Assembly: GCA_947311435.1 (NCBI GenBank)
Contig: CAMZKT010000009.1
Coordinates: 1-64,000, forward strand
Direction of reading: 5' to 3'
Source of the DNA: an uncultured Desulfocapsa sp.
GTDB lineage: Bacteria; Desulfobacterota; Desulfobulbia; Desulfobulbales; Desulfocapsaceae
DNA: 64,000 nucleotides
The first letter of the stretch is position 1. Every line of letters begins with the position of its first letter. The notes beneath the pieces were generated by a model, which was not told the origin of the DNA, made no database searches, and saw only the letters and a program-made list of their open reading frames with translations. Shown here piece after piece: positions 58,022 to 64,000 of this stretch. The position numbers and the translations under genes are program-made.

Positions 58022-60205
58022 CTACCTTCTCCGTATCTCCCAACAATGGTGAATCCTGTTATTTCTTGTAAAATCAACAGGAATGGAGCTTCTGCTGATA
58101 TTGCGTACCGCATAGTACTTTTCAATGGACGCATCCATTTGAAACCGCCTGAAGTTTGTTGAAAAAAGAAGCAGACCACCCTCTGCCAGACGGGCAACAG
58201 CCTTTTCTATCAACAACCTGTGATCCCGTTGGACGTCAAAAACGCGCCTTTCTTTTTTGGTATTGGAGAACGTGGGGGGATCAACAAAGATAAGATCATA
58301 TTCGCTCCTGTCCTCGGCCAGCCACTTCATGCAATCCGCCTGAACAGTTGCATGGGCCAATCCTCCAAAACCATTCAAAGCCAGATTCATCCGCGCCCAA
58401 TTAAGATAATTACCACTTAAGTCCACCGTGGTGGTAGATTCTGCCCCCCCAACCGCTGCATGAACCGTGGCCGTACCTGTGTAAGCAAACAAATTCAGAA
58501 ACCGCTTACCCTTTGCTTCTCTGGCAATCTTCAAGCGAATATTTCGATGGTCAAGGAATATCCCTGTATCCAGATAATCGGTGAAGTTCACCAAAAAATA
58601 ACATCCCCCTTCACGTACAGTATGCATTTTCTGACGACTGCCCTGCTTCTGATATTGAGTCTTCCCTTTTTGTTTTCGACGAATTTTTAAAAAGACCCGA
58701 TCTCGTCGCACTCCAAAAAGATGGCGGATCTGATGGAGGCACTGCTGGAAGCGTCTCCGAGCTACGCTTTCGTCAACACTATCAGGTGCGGCATACTCCT
58801 GAACCTGAATCCATTTTTCATACAGATCCACGGAAACATTGTATTCCGGAAGATCCTTATCATACACCCTAAAACACTGTATTCCTTCGCGCCTTGCCCA
58901 TTTGAGCATTTTTTTACAATTTTTCCGCAAACGGTTGGCAAAAGCAATTCCCTCATCCGGCCCCTTTTCTTCGGTGAGTCGCCACTGAAAACCCTGTTGT
59001 TCTGAATGCTCCACTGTACCACAAAAAAGACGGCAATTAATGGAACCATTATACATACGGTGAGTTTTGGACCACTTGATCCCCATGCGATCCCCAAAAT
59101 CCGGGTTTGAGGTAAAAACTCCCACCCGCCACTCACTCAACTCTTCTCTGCAAATACGGCCAAGTGCCCGGTGAAGCTGTTCTGCCTGATCATGCTCCGA
59201 CAAACGCTCACCATAGGGAGGGTTCACCACCATCAAACCTTGAGCTGCCGGCCTGCGCAACCGGGCAAGCTGCCCCTGTTTGATGACTATCCTGTCCTCG
59301 TAACAGGCATTTTCAATATTACTCCTTGCCACAGCAACAGCACGGGGATCGGCATCATAGCCAAGCATGAGAGGCCACTCTCGCTCCAGCCCCGCCTCCT
59401 CTCTCTCAATTGCCTCGTCCACAAGCGTGTCCCAGAGAGATTTATCATGTCCCTTCCAGCCCGTGAAACCAAAATAACTGCGGGAAAGCCCCGGGGCAGC
59501 ATCGCCAAACATCATGGCCGCTTCAATAAGGATGGTTCCCGATCCGCACATGGGGTCAAGAAAAACAGTATCCTGTGGAGCTTCCGGTGTCCAGCCGGCA
59601 AGTGCGACTATACCCGCCGCCAGACTTTCCTTTAACGGCGCAAGACTCCCCCCTTCCTTGCGATATCCTCGCCTGTGAAGACTCTCACCACTTAAATCCA
59701 GAGCAAGTGTTGCGTGATCCTTATAGACAGATGCACGAATCCTGATACCGGGGCGCACCACCGACACACTGGGGCGCTCTTTACAGCTTTTGCGAAACTG
59801 ATCCACCACAGCATCCTTCACCCGTAGCGCAGCAAAACCACTATGTTGGATGGCTGACTGATGCAGACTACAATCCACCGCAAAGGTCGTATCAACATCC
59901 ATATGCAGGCTCCAGGAAATCTGCAGAGCACCTTCATACAAGGCATCTTCATTGGCAGCTGGAAAGTCAGACAGCACAAGAAAAACTCGTGAAGCATAAC
60001 GCGACCAGAGACACGCTCGATAGACTGCCTCAAGATCACCTTTCCAGGTTACCAGCCCCCTGACATGCTCAACATCACTACCTCCAAAGGACTTAACTTC
60101 CTGCCCGACCAACTCTTCCAAGCCCGCCGCACAGCTTGCCATTAAACTATATACTGTTTTATTTTCCATCATGGGATAAAGGTAATGCTGTTTGCGTAAA
60201 TTCAC
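58022..60205 (-). CDS. rlmL: Bifunctional 23S rRNA methyltransferase RlmK/RlmL
   Basis: THUMP domain, FLDPMCGSGTILIEAAM, VVNPPYGERL, and a second methyltransferase FLNLFAYTGTATVHAA...FVDPPTFSN. Confidence 0.95.
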   Translation of the reverse strand: MNLRKQHYLYPMMENKTVYSLMASCAAGLEELVGQEVKSFGGSDVEHVRGLVTWKGDLEAVYRACLWSRYASRVFLVLSDFPAANEDALYEGALQISWSLHMDVDTTFAVDCSLHQSAIQHSGFAALRVKDAVVDQFRKSCKERPSVSVVRPGIRIRASVYKDHATLALDLSGESLHRRGYRKEGGSLAPLKESLAAGIVALAGWTPEAPQDTVFLDPMCGSGTILIEAAMMFGDAAPGLSRSYFGFTGWKGHDKSLWDTLVDEAIEREEAGLEREWPLMLGYDADPRAVAVARSNIENACYEDRIVIKQGQLARLRRPAAQGLMVVNPPYGERLSEHDQAEQLHRALGRICREELSEWRVGVFTSNPDFGDRMGIKWSKTHRMYNGSINCRLFCGTVEHSEQQGFQWRLTEEKGPDEGIAFANRLRKNCKKMLKWARREGIQCFRVYDKDLPEYNVSVDLYEKWIQVQEYAAPDSVDESVARRRFQQCLHQIRHLFGVRRDRVFLKIRRKQKGKTQYQKQGSRQKMHTVREGGCYFLVNFTDYLDTGIFLDHRNIRLKIAREAKGKRFLNLFAYTGTATVHAAVGGAESTTTVDLSGNYLNWARMNLALNGFGGLAHATVQADCMKWLAEDRSEYDLIFVDPPTFSNTKKERRVFDVQRDHRLLIEKAVARLAEGGLLLFSTNFRRFQMDASIEKYYAVRNISRSSIPVDFTRNNRIHHCWEIRRR

Positions 60206-60391
60206 AATCTTTGATTGTTCCTATTTTCAAATGACCATGAAAAAATGCTCCACCATGGACAAGCGAATTTGCTTCTGTTCGCTATTGCTATTCCTAAAAT
60301 TATACAGTTAAATAATGAAGACGCTGAACTCATGTGATTCCCTCCTTATGTTTTCATGTAAATACTGCCTTAAGCCGATCAGGAGAAAAAG

Positions 60392-61927
60392 ATGACGGAG
60401 CAGAAAAACAATAGCTGGTACCTGCCCCAATCGATAACGCTGGAATCAGTCACGGGTACTGCTGGCTCACCCTTTACTTTTGCTATCGGGCAGTCACAAA
60501 AGGAGCAGTTTACCTATTTTGACACCTTCGACTGGAAGCTCTATCAGCGCGGCTATTCCCTTCACTATTCATCCGGAACCTGGGTTCTCACGCAAAATGA
60601 CGGATTAAACACGGTCGCCCGGGCCTCTGGCCCTCTTCCGGATAAGCGTGTATTTCCCCACGAATTCCCACGCGGAAGTCTGAGTCGTATTCTTGAGTCT
60701 GTGTGCACAATCAGAGCGCTGCTCCCCCTGGAAACGGTGGATTCCATCAGTACTCCGGTTCGTGCTTTGAACAAAGACGGCGATGCCTTGGGCCTGCTGC
60801 TCTTCACAAGCCAGCAGGCCCATGAAAATAATCACAGCCTGAAAAGTGTACGTTTGTTTAGTGTCCCCGGTTATGGAAAACAGACAAAATCAATACGCAA
60901 TCTTTTATCTTCACACGGAATTGTTGAAAAGGTATCGCTTCAACGCAACCTGGAAATAATACTCCAGCAAAGTGACCGTGTTCCTGGGGATTACACCTCA
61001 AAGTTTTCCATTCAACTCAACACAAACAGTACAGCAAGACAGGCCGCAGTAACAATCTACAAGCAACTGCTTGAAACCATGCTCCGGAACGAGGCCGGGA
61101 TACTGGAGGATATTGACTCGGAATTTCTCCACGACTTCCGAGTCGCCCTGCGCAGGACGCGTTCCGCTCTCAGCCAGATGAAAAATGTCCTCCCACTCGA
61201 AGTTGCATCATATTTTAAGAGAGAGTTTTCTTATCTCGGCAAAATCACTGGTCCCACTCGTGACCTTGATGTCTATCTTCTCTACGAGGACAGGTATAAA
61301 TCCAGGCTTCCCGCTCCCCTACGTGAAGGTTTACATCTTTTTTTTACAGACCTTGCCAGGAAAAGGGAAGAGGAACAGGAAAAACTTGTCAAAGCACTCA
61401 ACGGCAGCAGGTACAAAGGAATCATCATAGAATGGCAGCATTATCTTGAAGAAAGCACACAAGATACAGATACCACTCCTCCCGTCATGAGTCTTGCCCG
61501 TAAAACACTCTCCCGACAATACAAAAAAATCATACAAAACGGAGCCGCAATCACTCCTGAAACCCCCGACGAAAAGCTACATGATCTCCGTATTCAGTGT
61601 AAAAAACTGCGCTACAGCCTGGAATTCTTCTCTTCCCTTTTTCCAGAAGACACTATTAGCCGCCTGATCAAACAACTCAAACGCCTGCAAAACAACCTCG
61701 GCCACTTTAATGACCTATCCGTGGAACAGGGAATGCTCCATCACTACCTGGATGACCTCCAGCCTGAAGTTCGAAAAGACATGGATATCGCCACTGCCAT
61801 AGGTGGCCTGCTCACAACACTCCATCACGATCAACAAAGGGTTCGAGATGAATATTACTCCACCTTTAAGAAGTTCAACAGCGAAAGAAATAGTCACCTT
61901 CTCAATACACTCTGTGAGTGCAACTGA
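60392..61927 (+). CDS. CHAD-domain protein (CYTH/CHAD type)
   Basis: FLHDFRVALRRTRSAL and KLHDLRIQCKKLRYSLEFF. Confidence 0.9.
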   Translation: MTEQKNNSWYLPQSITLESVTGTAGSPFTFAIGQSQKEQFTYFDTFDWKLYQRGYSLHYSSGTWVLTQNDGLNTVARASGPLPDKRVFPHEFPRGSLSRILESVCTIRALLPLETVDSISTPVRALNKDGDALGLLLFTSQQAHENNHSLKSVRLFSVPGYGKQTKSIRNLLSSHGIVEKVSLQRNLEIILQQSDRVPGDYTSKFSIQLNTNSTARQAAVTIYKQLLETMLRNEAGILEDIDSEFLHDFRVALRRTRSALSQMKNVLPLEVASYFKREFSYLGKITGPTRDLDVYLLYEDRYKSRLPAPLREGLHLFFTDLARKREEEQEKLVKALNGSRYKGIIIEWQHYLEESTQDTDTTPPVMSLARKTLSRQYKKIIQNGAAITPETPDEKLHDLRIQCKKLRYSLEFFSSLFPEDTISRLIKQLKRLQNNLGHFNDLSVEQGMLHHYLDDLQPEVRKDMDIATAIGGLLTTLHHDQQRVRDEYYSTFKKFNSERNSHLLNTLCECN

Positions 61928-62033
61928 CTACAGGACTGGCAACAAATATAAACCATAGAGAAAAACCGTAAGGGTTCACAGGTCTCCCCCTGTCTCCTCT
62001 TACCCGTAAACAATGACACACGCGAGAAATGGT

Positions 62034-62549
62034 ATGAAACAACTGTTGATTTGCCGCCATGCGAAATCAAGCTGGAAAGATTTGAGCCTTGCAGATTTTG
62101 ACCGCCCCTTAAACAAACGCGGAAAGCGGGACGCCCCGCTAATGGGAAAAAAACTGGCCAGCCTCCACATTCACCCTGATCTCATTATTTCCAGCCCGGC
62201 AAAAAGAGCCAGGAAAACTGCTAAAAAAATAGCAAAAGAGCTTCACTATCCCAGGAATCAGATTGTCTATAAAGATGGAATATACAATGCCTTGGCCGAG
62301 GAATTAATAGACTGTATCCACTCCCTTGACGACCAATCATCCGACCAGGTGATCATGATCGGCCACAATACCGGTTTCACAGATCTGGTAAATCTTCTTG
62401 GAAACCTTCAGATAGCCAATGTCCCAACCTGCGGAATCGCCGCTCTGAATTTTGCTGTGGGCAGTTGGAAAGATGTGAAAAAAGGAGAGGGCGAGCTGGC
62501 CTTTTTTTTCTACCCCAAAATGTTTACGCAAACAGCAGGACTCTGCTGA
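62034..62549 (+). CDS. sixA: Phosphohistidine phosphatase SixA-like
   Basis: LLICRHAKSSWKDLSLADFDRPLNKRGKRDAPLMG, VIMIGHNTGFTDLVNLL; start trimmed from 62013. Confidence 0.88.
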   Translation: MKQLLICRHAKSSWKDLSLADFDRPLNKRGKRDAPLMGKKLASLHIHPDLIISSPAKRARKTAKKIAKELHYPRNQIVYKDGIYNALAEELIDCIHSLDDQSSDQVIMIGHNTGFTDLVNLLGNLQIANVPTCGIAALNFAVGSWKDVKKGEGELAFFFYPKMFTQTAGLC

Positions 62550-62588
62550 TTATTCCCTCAATCGAGTATTCGAAGGAAAAACTGAACA

Positions 62589-63236
62589 ATGACCCTGCCA
62601 TCTGATCTCCTGTTTTACGCGAAAGCTTTGGTAGGTATCATCGCAATAGTGAATCCCCTTGGGGCACTACCAGTTTTCCTTTCATTAACCACCGAAAAAA
62701 CACGCTGCGAAAAAGAACATATAGCCCGCACAAGTGCTCTTGCTGTAGGAATTATCCTCTTGGTATCACTGTGGGCAGGTGATCTTATTTTGTCATTTTT
62801 CGGTATTAGTATTTCAGCTTTTCGTGCTGCCGGTGGCCTGCTCATTCTATTGATGGCAATATCCATGCTCCATGCACGGCAGAGCTCCATCCGGCAAAAT
62901 AAAACAGAATCTGATGAAACTTCCGACAAAGAAAATATTGCCGTTGTACCACTGGCCATTCCTTTGATGGCCGGCCCTGGTGCTATTAGTTTGCTTATTG
63001 TTGAGTCACACAAAACCACACATATTTTGCACAAGCTGATTCTCAGTATTGATGTTTTGATCCTCGCAGCATTTGTCTGGGTGGTACTCAAACTGTCAAC
63101 ACCGATAGGCGACAAACTTGGAACCACAGGCTTGAACATAGCAACACGTATCATGGGGCTCTTGCTTGCTGCAATCGCTTTTGAAATGCTCGCAGCGGGT
63201 TTATGCCGGGCCTGGCCTGATGCCGAACAGGGATAA
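62589..63236 (+). CDS. MarC-family integral membrane protein
   Basis: GIIAIVNPLGALPVFLSLT, FRAAGGLLILLMAISML, PLAIPLMAGPGAIS. Confidence 0.93.
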   Translation: MTLPSDLLFYAKALVGIIAIVNPLGALPVFLSLTTEKTRCEKEHIARTSALAVGIILLVSLWAGDLILSFFGISISAFRAAGGLLILLMAISMLHARQSSIRQNKTESDETSDKENIAVVPLAIPLMAGPGAISLLIVESHKTTHILHKLILSIDVLILAAFVWVVLKLSTPIGDKLGTTGLNIATRIMGLLLAAIAFEMLAAGLCRAWPDAEQG

Positions 63237-63293
63237 ATCTCACAAACCACTTAACTTTGTATGGTTACAACCAGATAACAGAGGTAAATATCG

Positions 63294-64000
63294 ATGTTCA
63301 CAGTTGATGAAGTGTTAGAAAAACATTATCCAGCTCTGAAGGAAAATCCTTTCTTGAGTATTCCGATAAGACCCTTGCTTCGAAGGGTCTTGAGAGAAGA
63401 GGCATTTATCCGGTTTTCTCAGACCTATCCTCACCTACAGGGGATAGATTTCATAGAGCAGGTTTTTGAATATTTTAATTTTTCCTATTCGGTTTCCAAT
63501 CGCTCCCTTGAAAATGTTCCCGTATCAGGTCGTGTTGTGATAATAGCCAATCATCCCATAGGGAGCCTCGACGGCCTGGCTTTGTTAAAACTTGTACATG
63601 ACATCCGTTCCAACGTCAGAATTGTCGCAAATAATATGCTGATGTGCGTAAAACCATTGCGCCCCTGTCTGCTTCCGGTAAACAACATGGGAGGTGCCAG
63701 TGGCAGGGAACAACTAAAAGAGATTGGACGCAGCCTCGAAGATGAAGAAGCTGTTATTGTTTTTCCGGCAGGTGAAGTTTCTCGCCTTGGCCCGCGAGGT
63801 ATCGTGGACGGTCAATGGCACAAGGGTTTTCTGTCCATGGCAGGCAGAGCGAAGGCACCGATACTTCCAGTACATATAAGTGGTCGGAACTCATCCTGCT
63901 TCTACACCGCTTCCATCCTGTGTAAGCCATTGTCCACAGCCATGCTCATTGGGGAGATGTTCAAACAGCAGGAAAATCAAATTAGTTTTACCGTTGGCAA
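63294..64000 (+). CDS. Acyltransferase (PlsC/OlsB-like), truncated by window end
   Basis: ATG 63294; translation MFTVDEVLEKHYPALKENP...VVIIANHPIGSLDGLALLKL...VIVFPAGEVSR, open to the window end. Confidence 0.8.
   Translation, partial: MFTVDEVLEKHYPALKENPFLSIPIRPLLRRVLREEAFIRFSQTYPHLQGIDFIEQVFEYFNFSYSVSNRSLENVPVSGRVVIIANHPIGSLDGLALLKLVHDIRSNVRIVANNMLMCVKPLRPCLLPVNNMGGASGREQLKEIGRSLEDEEAVIVFPAGEVSRLGPRGIVDGQWHKGFLSMAGRAKAPILPVHISGRNSSCFYTASILCKPLSTAMLIGEMFKQQENQISFTVG

Noticed and set aside
1-64000. CRISPR arrays, tRNA/rRNA genes, prophage
   Set aside because: No regular direct-repeat array, tRNA-like cloverleaf, rRNA stretch or phage structural gene recognised on reading.

Overview
64-kb bacterial window with the look of an anaerobic deltaproteobacterium (Desulfobulbales-like; inferred from gene content only). 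The largest block is a complete C-P lyase / phosphonate operon on the minus strand, phnC-D-E-G-H-I-J-K-L-M-N (23674 down to 14550). Next to it are an OmpR-type response regulator, a kinase-less zinc-ribbon/HAMP receptor and two tandem PhnD-like binding proteins. Other blocks are an MSHA/type IV pilus-like locus (32055-43018), a FecR/LysM protein plus CHASE2 histidine kinase pair, radA, rlmKL, cti (fatty acid cis/trans isomerase), a DEAD-box helicase, an amino-acid ABC transporter without an ATPase gene in the window, CHAD, SixA, MarC and an acyltransferase cut by the window edge. The most unusual items are: (1) a 1042-aa fusion of radical SAM, ArsM-like methyltransferase and a Cys-rich DUF5714-like module; (2) a 91-nt gap-free intergenic motif present twice (1593-1683 and 25707-25797); (3) a perfect 13-bp inverted repeat over the fecR stop codon and the ribosome-binding site of the CHASE2 kinase; (4) two small genes missed by the ORF track (a Lys/Cys-rich 36-38 aa ORF with its own terminator, and a 53-aa GTG-start membrane protein); (5) several families of dispersed intergenic repeats. 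I saw no rRNA, tRNA, CRISPR array or intact transposase.
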